Made by a program: the position numbers and the translations under genes | Source: CAYZMH01 sp964479445 | GTDB lineage: Bacteria > Bacteroidota > Bacteroidia > Bacteroidales > GCA-2748055 | NCBI GenBank assembly: GCA_964479445.1 | Contig: CAYZMH010000037.1 | Span: 1 to 30,995 of the forward strand | DNA length: 30,995 bases | Reading direction: 5' to 3' | In this document: in pieces, positions 23,501-30,486 of the stretch | How positions within the stretch are numbered: position 1 is the stretch's first letter | How the letters are laid out: every line of letters begins with the position of its first letter | Notes under the pieces: generated by a model | What the model saw: the letters and a program-made list of their open reading frames with translations, nothing else | What the model was told of the DNA's origin: nothing | The model's database searches: none

Positions 23501-23792
23501 CCCCGCAATTGAGCGCAGTTTGCCCGCCAAAGGCCAGCAGGATCCCGTCAGGCTTCTCCTTTGCAATCACCTTCTCCACGAAATAGGGCGTGACCGGTAA
23601 AAAATAGATGGTATCGGCAACCTCTTCCGAAGTCTGTACCGTGGCAATGTTCGGATTGATCAACACGGTTGAAACACCCTCCTCCCGTAATGCTTTCAAA
23701 GCCTGCGAACCCGAATAATCAAATTCTCCCGCTTCTCCAATCTTGAGGGCCCCCGAACCCAGGATGACCGCCTTTTTAATCGTATGCTTCAT
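20580..23792 (-). CDS. carB: Carbamoyl-phosphate synthase large subunit
   Basis: This 1070-residue enzyme makes carbamoyl phosphate from ammonia (glutamine-derived through CarA), bicarbonate and two ATP. Two homologous ATP-grasp halves are visible, starting at [20 protein letters not shown] (about 12) and [20 protein letters not shown] (about 560), plus a C-terminal MGS-like regulatory domain ([20 protein letters not shown] to the end). Many segments, for example [32 protein letters not shown] and KIPRWDL, read like eukaryotic CPS1/CAD rather than E. coli CarB. carA is not adjacent: argR lies divergently upstream. Regulation by ArgR is plausible from the shared control region. Confidence 0.96.
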   Translation of the reverse strand: [1070 protein letters not shown]

Positions 23793-23854
23793 GTATGCTT
23801 AGTGTTTGCAGGTAACCGGAACGCACTTTGGCGCAAGCAACGATCAGATATCCC

Positions 23855-23874
23855 TGATTCGGGAATCAAAAATA
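23855..23874 (-). promoter_or_regulatory. Candidate carB promoter -7 element with overlapping palindrome
   Basis: On the minus strand TATTTTTG (23874-23867) matches TAnnTTTG and lies about 75 nt before the carB start. Overlapping its end, TGATTC-GG-GAATCA (23855-23868) is a perfect 6-2-6 palindrome placed where transcription would start. No TTG is found at the right distance upstream. The palindrome could be an operator; it is only loosely like an ARG box. Confidence 0.5.
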
Positions 23875-23892
23875 GAAAAAAAACGGGAAGGA

Positions 23893-23925
23893 TTTGCATA
23901 AAACAGTAAAAAATGTATAGATTTG
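23893..23925 (+). promoter_or_regulatory. Bacteroidota-type promoter of argR
   Basis: TTTG at 23893-23896 and TAGATTTG at 23918-23925 form a -33/-7 pair with a 21-bp spacer, an excellent match to the Bacteroidota vegetative promoter. Transcription would start near 23932. Confidence 0.75.
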
Positions 23926-23948
23926 CAATTCAATTGTATAAATATACA
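23914..23948. promoter_or_regulatory. Two ARG-box-like operators over the argR promoter
   Basis: TGTATAGATTTGCA (23914-23927) and TGTATAAATATACA (23935-23948) agree at 11 of 14 positions and are each palindromic or nearly so. Their centres are 21 bp apart. The known ArgR site in E. coli is a pair of 18-bp boxes with core TGAAT-N4-ATTCA separated by 3 bp, which gives the same 21-bp period. Box 1 covers the -7 element and box 2 the start of the transcript, so repression of argR by its own product is expected. Confidence 0.7.
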
Positions 23949-24013
23949 TGGCCCGGACAAAAAAAAGGATGATGACCGGGGCGTGTTCAGACCAACAAGT
24001 AAAATCGGGTACG

Positions 24014-24490
24014 ATGAAAAACAGGAACGACCGCCTGATGGCCATACGGAAGCTGATCAATGACAGCGATATCTCCAGCCAGGAGGAGCTTATGAGACAC
24101 CTGGTGGAGCAAGGGTATCAGTTGACACAGGCTACACTGTCACGCGACCTGAAATTCCTGAAAGTTGCCAAAATCCCGGATCCGGTCAGGGGTTATGTCT
24201 ATGTGCTAACCGAAAAAAATACCACACAAAAAACCGGGATGGATGATGTACCCTTCTCCGGTTATGTATCCATCGATTTTGCCAGGGGGATGGCCATTAT
24301 GAAAACCCTCCCCGGTCATGCCAGCAGCATAGCCTATGCCCTGGATAACCTGGATACCTATGAGATTGCCGGTACCATTGCAGGAGACGATACCATTCTC
24401 ATTATTCCCCGTGACGGGGTGACAAAAATGGATATTCTGCAACTGCTGAAAAATAAAATACCCGGTATTTCAAAAGATTTAATGAACTGA
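24014..24490 (+). CDS. argR: Arginine repressor ArgR
   Basis: This protein (158 residues from ATG at 24014) senses arginine and represses arginine genes as a hexamer. The N-terminal winged helix holds SSQEELMRHL and the recognition region LTQATLSRDLKFL (with S43-R44). The C-terminal domain has SIAYALDNLDTYEIAGTIAGDDTILII, including the arginine-binding GTIAGDDT motif. An in-frame ATG at 23948 would give 180 residues, but it overlaps the second ARG-box-like site and adds an atypical basic stretch (MARTKKRMMTGACSD), so I prefer 24014. It heads a run of arginine and proline genes and is divergent from carB. Confidence 0.93.
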   Translation: MKNRNDRLMAIRKLINDSDISSQEELMRHLVEQGYQLTQATLSRDLKFLKVAKIPDPVRGYVYVLTEKNTTQKTGMDDVPFSGYVSIDFARGMAIMKTLPGHASSIAYALDNLDTYEIAGTIAGDDTILIIPRDGVTKMDILQLLKNKIPGISKDLMN

Positions 24491-24513
24491 TATACGCTTA
24501 TTAAAAACATGAA

Positions 24514-25110
24514 ATGATGACACAGTTGGAAGTAATGGTAGCGACCGAAAAACACCTGCCCTACGTGGAAACAATTGAACAGGCCCTGATCGATGCGTCC
24601 AGGGTGAAAGGTACCGGGATTGCAGTGCGGAGCCGGGATTACCTTACCAATATGATCAGGGAGGGGAAATCGATCATCGCATTGCATAAAGACGGAACCT
24701 GGGCAGGATTCTGCTACATTGAATCCTGGGGTCATAATAAATTTGTTGCGAACAGCGGGTTGGTGATCAACCCTGAATACAGGGGGCACGGACTGGCAGG
24801 TAGGATAAAACAGAAGGCTCTTGAATTATCCCTGGAATTGTTCCCGGGGGCGAAATTGTTCGGTCTGACCACCAGTCTGGCCGTGATGAAAATCAACAGC
24901 AAGCTTGGATACAAGCCGGTTACATTCTCCGAGCTGACAGATGACGAACAATTCTGGAAAGGATGCCAGTCCTGTCCCTATTTTGATATCCTGGAACGAA
25001 CCGGTCGCACCCATTGCCTCTGTACAGGAATGCTGATGGACCCGGAGAAGGATGCAAAAGAACAGGAGGGAGACCAGGATAACAGGCACCCGGAAGCCGC
25101 GGTGGCCTGA
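24514..25110 (+). CDS. GNAT-family N-acyltransferase with Cys-bearing tail, in the argA position
   Basis: This 198-residue GNAT enzyme has the acyl-CoA loop in INPEYRGHGLAGRIKQKALE (R90, G93, A95). It lies 24 nt after argR and 24 nt before argG, which makes it a good candidate for the enzyme that acylates glutamate (N-acetyl- or N-succinylglutamate synthase) at the start of arginine synthesis. It is unlike E. coli ArgA, which has an added kinase-like domain. After the GNAT core come C151-x2-C154 (KGCQSCPYFD) and C168-x-C170 (HCLCTG), which could bind a metal, and a polar tail. The substrate is an inference from gene order. ATG at 24517 is an alternative start. Confidence 0.85.
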   Translation: MMTQLEVMVATEKHLPYVETIEQALIDASRVKGTGIAVRSRDYLTNMIREGKSIIALHKDGTWAGFCYIESWGHNKFVANSGLVINPEYRGHGLAGRIKQKALELSLELFPGAKLFGLTTSLAVMKINSKLGYKPVTFSELTDDEQFWKGCQSCPYFDILERTGRTHCLCTGMLMDPEKDAKEQEGDQDNRHPEAAVA

Positions 25111-25134
25111 TCTTTTCACACATAACAGGAATCA

Positions 25135-26346
25135 ATGAAGAAAAGGAACGCCATCTTGCTGGCCCTGAGCGGGGGTCTGGATACCTCTTTCTGTGCAGTC
25201 TACCTGCGCAAAGAGAAGGGGTGCCGTGTGCATTCCGCCGTGGTACAAACCGGGGGATTTACCGGGAAGGAGCTGGAGCATATTGAACACCATGCCCACA
25301 GGCTGGGCGTGGAGAGCCACCGGGTGCTGGATGCTACCCATGACTATTACCGGCAATGCATCCGTTACCTGGTGTACGGGAACGTACTTCGTAACCGGAA
25401 CTACCCTGTGTCGGTGAGTTCCGAACGGTTTTTCCAGGCGATCGCCCTGGTACGGTATGCCCGCGAGCAGGGTTTCACACGAATCGCCCATGGATCCACG
25501 GCAGCCGGAAATGACCAGGTGCGCTTTGACCTTGCTATCCGCGTGCTGGCACCCGAGATCGAGGTGATCACCCCCATCCGGGAACTGAAGCTTACCCGCG
25601 ATCAGGAAGTGGCTTACCTGGAGGAGCAGGGTATATCTGTTCCTGCACGGGAAAAAACCTACTCGGTCAATAAAGGATTGTGGGGAACAAGCGTGGGGGG
25701 AAAAGAGACCCTGTCCAGTCACCGGGCGCTGCCCGATGAGGCTTATCCCTCAGGCGAACCCCCGGAAGGCTCGCAGGAGTTAACTCTCTCATTCGGGGAG
25801 GGAGAACTTGTGGCAGTCGATGGCGACAGGGCAGACCCGGTTTCGCTGATCCGCCACGTGGAAGCGATCGGAAACCGGTGGGCAATCGGCAGGGACGTTC
25901 ATGTGGGAGATACGATCATCGGTATTAAAGGACGGGTGGGATTTGAAGCGGCCGCACCTGCCCTGATCATCGATGCACACCTGGCCCTGGAGAAACATGT
26001 GCTCACCCGGTGGCAGCTTCACTGGAAAGAACAGGTGGGGAACTGGTATGGCATGTTTGTCCATGAAGCCCAGTTCCTGGAGCCGGTTATGCGTGATCTT
26101 GAAGCATTCCTTGCCTCTTCCCAGCAGGCAGTTACAGGCGATGTGTTTGTGCATATCCGTCCCTTTTCGTTCCGGGTAACCGGGGTGAAAAGCGATTACG
26201 ACCTGATGGATGACCGGTTTGCCTCGTACGGGGAGGAGAACCGCGACTGGAGTGCGGCAGACGTGGATGGATTTACCCGGATATTGTCTAACCAGCAGAT
26301 GATCTGGCACCGGAAGCATCGTGAAAACAATGATAAACAAATCTAA
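25135..26346 (+). CDS. argG: Argininosuccinate synthase
   Basis: This 403-residue enzyme joins citrulline and aspartate with ATP. The ATP loop LALSGGLDTSFCAVYL (10-25) is the PP-loop signature. IAHGSTAAGNDQVRFDLAIR binds citrulline and aspartate, and REKTYSVNKGLWGTSVGG continues the family pattern. The C-terminus, HVHIRPFSFRVTGV-like (DVFVHIRPFSFRVTGVKSDY), differs from well-known ArgG forms but is in keeping with Bacteroidota sequences. The length is normal. It is followed after 11 nt by proC, so it is part of a single arginine/proline unit. Confidence 0.95.
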   Translation: MKKRNAILLALSGGLDTSFCAVYLRKEKGCRVHSAVVQTGGFTGKELEHIEHHAHRLGVESHRVLDATHDYYRQCIRYLVYGNVLRNRNYPVSVSSERFFQAIALVRYAREQGFTRIAHGSTAAGNDQVRFDLAIRVLAPEIEVITPIRELKLTRDQEVAYLEEQGISVPAREKTYSVNKGLWGTSVGGKETLSSHRALPDEAYPSGEPPEGSQELTLSFGEGELVAVDGDRADPVSLIRHVEAIGNRWAIGRDVHVGDTIIGIKGRVGFEAAAPALIIDAHLALEKHVLTRWQLHWKEQVGNWYGMFVHEAQFLEPVMRDLEAFLASSQQAVTGDVFVHIRPFSFRVTGVKSDYDLMDDRFASYGEENRDWSAADVDGFTRILSNQQMIWHRKHRENNDKQI

Positions 26347-26357
26347 AACAGTTTGAT

Positions 26358-27149
26358 ATGAAAACCATTGGAGTGATCGGAGCAGGAAATATCGGCGGGG
26401 CCGTGGCCCGGGGACTGGTGAAACACGGGGGGATCAATGCGTCCCGGATGATCATCAGCCGGAGGAAAGAAAAGCTGCTCAACGAATGGAAAGAAGAGGG
26501 ATACCGGGTAACTACCAACAACGTTGAACTGGTAGAGCAAAGCGATGTCGTGATCCTTGCGGTGTTGCCGGGACAGGCAGAGGAGGTTGTGTCTGCTATT
26601 GCCCCGGCCCTTACAAAAGGGAATAAATTGCTGCTCAGCGTTATAGCAGCGGTATCCATCGAGGATATCCGGAAATGGACCGGTTCGAAAATTCCCGTGC
26701 TCCGGGTGATCCCCAACATCGCTATTGAATATGGTGAATCCATGACCTGCCTGGCCGGGGATGACCGCGAGGCGCTGAAAACGGCGGAGGAACTGTTTGA
26801 CAGGGTGGGGAGTACCCTGGTGATCCAGGAGCGGCTGATGCCGGCGGCGACCGTCCTGGCGGCCTGTGGAATAGCTTTCTTCCTCCGCTATGTGCGGGCT
26901 GCATCACAGGGGGGGATACAGATCGGTTTTCATGCCGAGGATGCCGGCCGTATTGCCGCACAGACCGCCCGGGGAGCGGCACAGATCCTGCTGAGTACGG
27001 GGAACCACCCGGAGCAGGAGATCGATAAGGTAACCACTCCCATGGGATTTACCATCGCCGGGTTGAATGAGATGGAGCATAACGGGGTGAGCTCGGCACT
27101 GATTAAAGGAATTATCACCTCCCATGCAGGGATCATCGGATCGAAATGA
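26358..27149 (+). CDS. proC: Pyrroline-5-carboxylate reductase
   Basis: This 263-residue enzyme reduces pyrroline-5-carboxylate to proline with NAD(P)H. The nucleotide loop GAGNIGGAVARGL starts at residue 8, VILAVLPGQAEEVVSAI follows the Rossmann core, and LRVIPNIAIEYGESMTCLA is the usual substrate segment. The C-terminal signature is present as VTTPMGFTIAGLNEMEHNGV, where many ProC proteins have TSPGGTTIAGL. The gene lies between argG and the M20 deacylase gene, overlapping the latter by 4 bp. Confidence 0.93.
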   Translation: MKTIGVIGAGNIGGAVARGLVKHGGINASRMIISRRKEKLLNEWKEEGYRVTTNNVELVEQSDVVILAVLPGQAEEVVSAIAPALTKGNKLLLSVIAAVSIEDIRKWTGSKIPVLRVIPNIAIEYGESMTCLAGDDREALKTAEELFDRVGSTLVIQERLMPAATVLAACGIAFFLRYVRAASQGGIQIGFHAEDAGRIAAQTARGAAQILLSTGNHPEQEIDKVTTPMGFTIAGLNEMEHNGVSSALIKGIITSHAGIIGSK

Positions 27150-28207
27150 ACACCTTTACTGCATACGGCGACTTTTTAACCGATATGATCGGCATACCGG
27201 CTGTGAGCCGGTATGAGAGAGACCGTGCTGACTGGCTGGAGTCCGACTTCCTGGGGGCGGGGTTCCGGGTGGAACGGATTGCGAACAACCTGGTTATGAC
27301 AACCGGTATTCATCCTTCGCAGGCAACCCTGCTCCTGAATTCCCATATCGATACGGTGCCTCCGTCAGGGACCTGGGATTCGGATCCCTACACCCCGGTC
27401 AGGAAGGATGGTATGATAACCGGACTCGGCAGCAACGATGCCGGGGCTTCCCTTACTGCCCTATCTGCCGCTTTTCGGGCGGTTGCGGAGAAGGATCCCG
27501 CCGGTGCTGAAACGATGGCACTGGTCCTTTCGGCGGAAGAGGAGATAAGCGGATCCAGGGGGTTCGGCAGACTCCTGCCGCTGTTTTCCAATGTCCGGTT
27601 TGGCGTGGTGGGGGAGCCCACCGGGATGCAACCGGCTGTGGCCGAGCGGGGTCTGATGGTGATCGATGCCGCGGTGACGGGACGATCAGGACATGCAGCG
27701 AGGAAGGAAGGGATCAACGCCATTTACAGGGCTATGGAGGATATTGAGGCCATCCGCGGGCTCCGGTTTGACCATCCATCCAGCTGGCTCCCGGATCCCG
27801 GGATCTCTGTAACCATGATCGAAGGGGGAAAAGCACACAACGTGACCCCGGGATCGTGCAACTATGTGATCGATGTGCGCAGCAACGACCGGTACCCCAA
27901 CGAGACCCTGCTGGGGATCCTGGAGGAGCATACCGGTGCTCAGCTGGAACCCCGGTCCATGCGGCTACAGCCATCGGGCCTGCCGGAGGATCACCCGGTA
28001 TTTCCGCTGCTGCAGAAGCTGGATCTGACTCCTTTCGGATCACCTACCCTCTCAGATATGTCGCTGATGCCCTGGCCATCCATAAAGATGGGTCCGGGTG
28101 CCTCCGAGCGCTCCCATACCCCCGGCGAATACATCCTGGAAGAGGAACTGTACGGGGCTATCGGGATCTATATAAAATTGATGAACGGACTCATATCTAT
28201 ACTATGA
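27146..28207 (+). CDS. M20-family deacylase (ArgE/DapE-like), probable N-acylcitrulline or N-acylornithine deacylase
   Basis: This 353-residue dinuclear zinc hydrolase has the ligands of the M20 family: H67 and D69 (NSHIDTVPP), D98 (GLGSNDAGAS), E131/E132 (LSAEEEISGSRG), E157 (VVGEPTG) and H324 (ERSHTPGEY). In Bacteroides, as in Xanthomonas, arginine synthesis runs through N-acylcitrulline, which an ArgE-related enzyme deacylates just before ArgG. The position between argG/proC and argH fits that role, so N-succinyl- or N-acetylcitrulline is a likely substrate; plain N-acetylornithine cannot be excluded. ATG at 27146 overlaps proC by 4 bp and the stop overlaps argH by 4 bp, both ATGA. Confidence 0.9.
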   Translation: MNTFTAYGDFLTDMIGIPAVSRYERDRADWLESDFLGAGFRVERIANNLVMTTGIHPSQATLLLNSHIDTVPPSGTWDSDPYTPVRKDGMITGLGSNDAGASLTALSAAFRAVAEKDPAGAETMALVLSAEEEISGSRGFGRLLPLFSNVRFGVVGEPTGMQPAVAERGLMVIDAAVTGRSGHAARKEGINAIYRAMEDIEAIRGLRFDHPSSWLPDPGISVTMIEGGKAHNVTPGSCNYVIDVRSNDRYPNETLLGILEEHTGAQLEPRSMRLQPSGLPEDHPVFPLLQKLDLTPFGSPTLSDMSLMPWPSIKMGPGASERSHTPGEYILEEELYGAIGIYIKLMNGLISIL

Positions 28208-29556
28208 AAACGATGTGGGAAAAAGGCGGAAAACTGCATGACGATGTGCTGCGGTTTACCACGGGAAAGGATCCGGAGATGGATCCATTGCTGGCTCCGT
28301 ATGACATCGCGGGTTCAATGGCCCATGCGATCATGCTGGGAGAAACCGGAATCCTGCCCGGGGAGGAGTCCCGGGAACTGGTGAAAGAATTGGCTTCGTT
28401 GTTCGCACAGGTAAGCAAGGAGCCAATCACCCTGGAGGAGGGCATGGAAGATATACATTCCCAGGTGGAGGCATTCCTGGTAAGCCGGCTGGGCGATACG
28501 GGTAAAAAGATCCATACCGGCCGGTCGCGGAACGACCAGGTGATGACGGCGATGCTGCTTATGTTCCGGGACTACTGGTCCGGACTCGAACATGAGGTAA
28601 GCGGACTGGTGACAGCCCTGCTTGACCAGGCGGACAAGCATAAAGAGACCGGGCTGCCCGGCTACACCCATCTGCAGGTGGCCATGCCCTCCTCGGTAGC
28701 CCTCTGGCTGGGGGGACATGCAGAGTCATTGGTCACGGACCTTGAGCTGGGCGCCGGAATACGGGACCTGCTGAACCGGAATCCCCTGGGATCGGCGGCA
28801 GGCTATGGAAGTTCCTTTCCCGTCGACCGGGCTCTGACCACCCGGTTGCTCCAATTTAAGGAGCCGATGATCAGCTCCACCACCGCCCAGCTGTCACGGG
28901 GCCGGATGGAGACCCATATGGCATATGCCCTGGGATCATTTGCAGCATCCCTTACGGCACTTGCTTCAGACATGATCCTCTACATGAACCAGCAATTCGG
29001 GTTTATTTCATTCCCCGATGAACTCACCACGGGATCCAGTATCATGCCCCATAAGAAAAATCCGGATGTACTGGAATTGATCAGGGCCCGGAGCAATCGT
29101 ATGATCCAGCTTCCTTCAATGATCGGCGGGTTGAAGGCTAACCTGACTTCAGGGTATCACAGGGATCTCCAGCTTACCAAGGAGATGCTCTTCCCGGCGA
29201 TGGAGGAGATGAAGGATATACTGAATATGATGCACCTGATGGTGAACCAAATGAAGGTCAGGGATCATATTCTGGACGATCCCGCCTATGCCCCCCTCTA
29301 CTCGGTGGAGGCGGTAAATAAGAAGGTACAGGAAGGAATCCCTTTCCGCGATGCCTACCGCCAGGTGGCCAGGGAGATGGAGGAAGGGCGGTACAGGCCC
29401 GGCCGGGAATTCCGGCATACCCACCTGGGCAGCACGGGAAACCCCGGCATCCGTGAGATAAGGGAGAAACTGGAAACGGTGCGTGACCGTTACCGGGGCA
29501 GTCCCATCGGGACCATCGTACAGGAGATGATATCGCATAGTGAATCCCTCACTTAA
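28204..29556 (+). CDS. argH: Argininosuccinate lyase
   Basis: This 450-residue enzyme splits argininosuccinate into arginine and fumarate. It shows the fumarase/aspartase signature GSSIMPHKKNPD (277-288) with the catalytic loop Ser, TGRSRNDQVMTAMLL, GYTHLQVAMPSS, and RNPLGSAAGYGSSFP. The ATG at 28204 overlaps the stop of the M20 gene. The same frame stays open back to 27856 but that upstream part runs over the M20 gene in another frame and is not coding. 108 nt without a gene follow before proB. Confidence 0.96.
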   Translation: MKTMWEKGGKLHDDVLRFTTGKDPEMDPLLAPYDIAGSMAHAIMLGETGILPGEESRELVKELASLFAQVSKEPITLEEGMEDIHSQVEAFLVSRLGDTGKKIHTGRSRNDQVMTAMLLMFRDYWSGLEHEVSGLVTALLDQADKHKETGLPGYTHLQVAMPSSVALWLGGHAESLVTDLELGAGIRDLLNRNPLGSAAGYGSSFPVDRALTTRLLQFKEPMISSTTAQLSRGRMETHMAYALGSFAASLTALASDMILYMNQQFGFISFPDELTTGSSIMPHKKNPDVLELIRARSNRMIQLPSMIGGLKANLTSGYHRDLQLTKEMLFPAMEEMKDILNMMHLMVNQMKVRDHILDDPAYAPLYSVEAVNKKVQEGIPFRDAYRQVAREMEEGRYRPGREFRHTHLGSTGNPGIREIREKLETVRDRYRGSPIGTIVQEMISHSESLT

Positions 29557-29605
29557 GATCGCCTGCCGGAAGAGATGAATACAACCGGAAGATCCCCGTC
29601 GATGC

Positions 29606-29630
29606 TGCAGGCAAAGCCTGTATCGATGCA
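29606..29630. promoter_or_regulatory. Hairpin and palindrome in the argH-proB spacer
   Basis: TGCAGGC-AAA-GCCTGTA (29606-29622) can form a 7-bp hairpin with no T run, so it is not a normal terminator. Overlapping it, TGTATCGATGCA (29619-29630) is a near-perfect 12-bp palindrome. Another ATCGATG copy lies at about 29645. The sites might bind a regulator of proBA; this is only a visual suggestion. Confidence 0.35.
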
Positions 29631-29664
29631 AATACAGAATAGTAATCGATGATAATTTTTACCA

Positions 29665-30483
29665 GTGAAACACAGAGCCATTTTAAAACATAAATCCCGG
29701 ATTGTTATCAAGACGGGTACCCGCTTGCTAACCCACGATAACGGAAAACTGAACCTGCTGCGTATGGAGAAACTGGTACGCATGCTTGCCGAGCTGCAGA
29801 GCCGGGGTAAGGAGGTACTGCTGGTCTCTTCCGGAGCCGTGGGAGCCGGTATGGGAAAGCTTTCAGGGGCTGGCAGACCCGGAAGTGTGGTCGAAAAACA
29901 GGCGCTTGCCGCAATCGGACAGGCGGAGCTGGTGCGGATGTACCAGAAGTTTTTCGATGAGTACAATAAAACCGCAGCACAGGTCCTGCTCACCCGCGAT
30001 GGCATTGAAAATCCCCTTCGGAGAAACAATGCCCGCAATACGTTGCAAACCTTGCTGGAGATGGGGGTGATCCCGATCATCAATGAAAACGATACCGTAT
30101 CCACGGCAGAGATTGAGTTCGGGGACAATGACATCCTCTCGGCCTGCGTGGCCAACCTGGTGCAGGCTGACCTGCTGATGATCCTCACCAATACCAACGG
30201 GGTGTATACCTCCGATCCGTTCCTGGATACCGGAGCGCGGCAGGTTCCCAAGGTCCTGCATCCCGACGAAGATCTGAAAGATGTGATCTGCAGCGGGAAG
30301 ACGCACCTGGGTTCGGGCGGTATGGAATCAAAGATCGCTGCGGCCAATCTCTGCAGGGAGAATAATGTGGATGTGGTGATCGCAGACGGGAACGAGCCGG
30401 AGCAGGTATTCTCCATTTTGGAAGGGGAGCTGTACGGGACCATGTTCGTCAGCCGGGCAAGTCAAATCCAAACCAATTTGTAG
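29665..30483 (+). CDS. proB: Glutamate 5-kinase, without PUA domain
   Basis: This 272-residue kinase phosphorylates glutamate in the first step of proline synthesis. The amino-acid kinase fold shows IVIKTGTRLLTHDNGKLN, EVLLVSSGAVGAGMGKLSG, GVIPIINENDTVSTAEIEFG with the NDxVS motif, DNDILSACVANLVQADLLMI and HLGSGGMESKIAAANLCREN. The C-terminal PUA domain of E. coli ProB (367 residues in all) is absent. The start is GTG at 29665. It ends 3 nt before proA, the usual pair. Confidence 0.95.
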   Translation: MKHRAILKHKSRIVIKTGTRLLTHDNGKLNLLRMEKLVRMLAELQSRGKEVLLVSSGAVGAGMGKLSGAGRPGSVVEKQALAAIGQAELVRMYQKFFDEYNKTAAQVLLTRDGIENPLRRNNARNTLQTLLEMGVIPIINENDTVSTAEIEFGDNDILSACVANLVQADLLMILTNTNGVYTSDPFLDTGARQVPKVLHPDEDLKDVICSGKTHLGSGGMESKIAAANLCRENNVDVVIADGNEPEQVFSILEGELYGTMFVSRASQIQTNL

Positions 30484-30486
30484 CAT

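Noticed and set aside
27856..28203. Open frame extending argH upstream to about 566 codons
   Set aside because: It overlaps the M20 gene in another frame; the conserved argH N-terminus starts at ATG 28204 with the same ATGA junction used by its neighbours.
27146..29556. Visibly higher GC content of the M20-argH stretch as a sign of transfer
   Set aside because: The genes fit the pathway and join their neighbours by ATGA overlaps; composition alone, judged by eye, does not show foreign origin.
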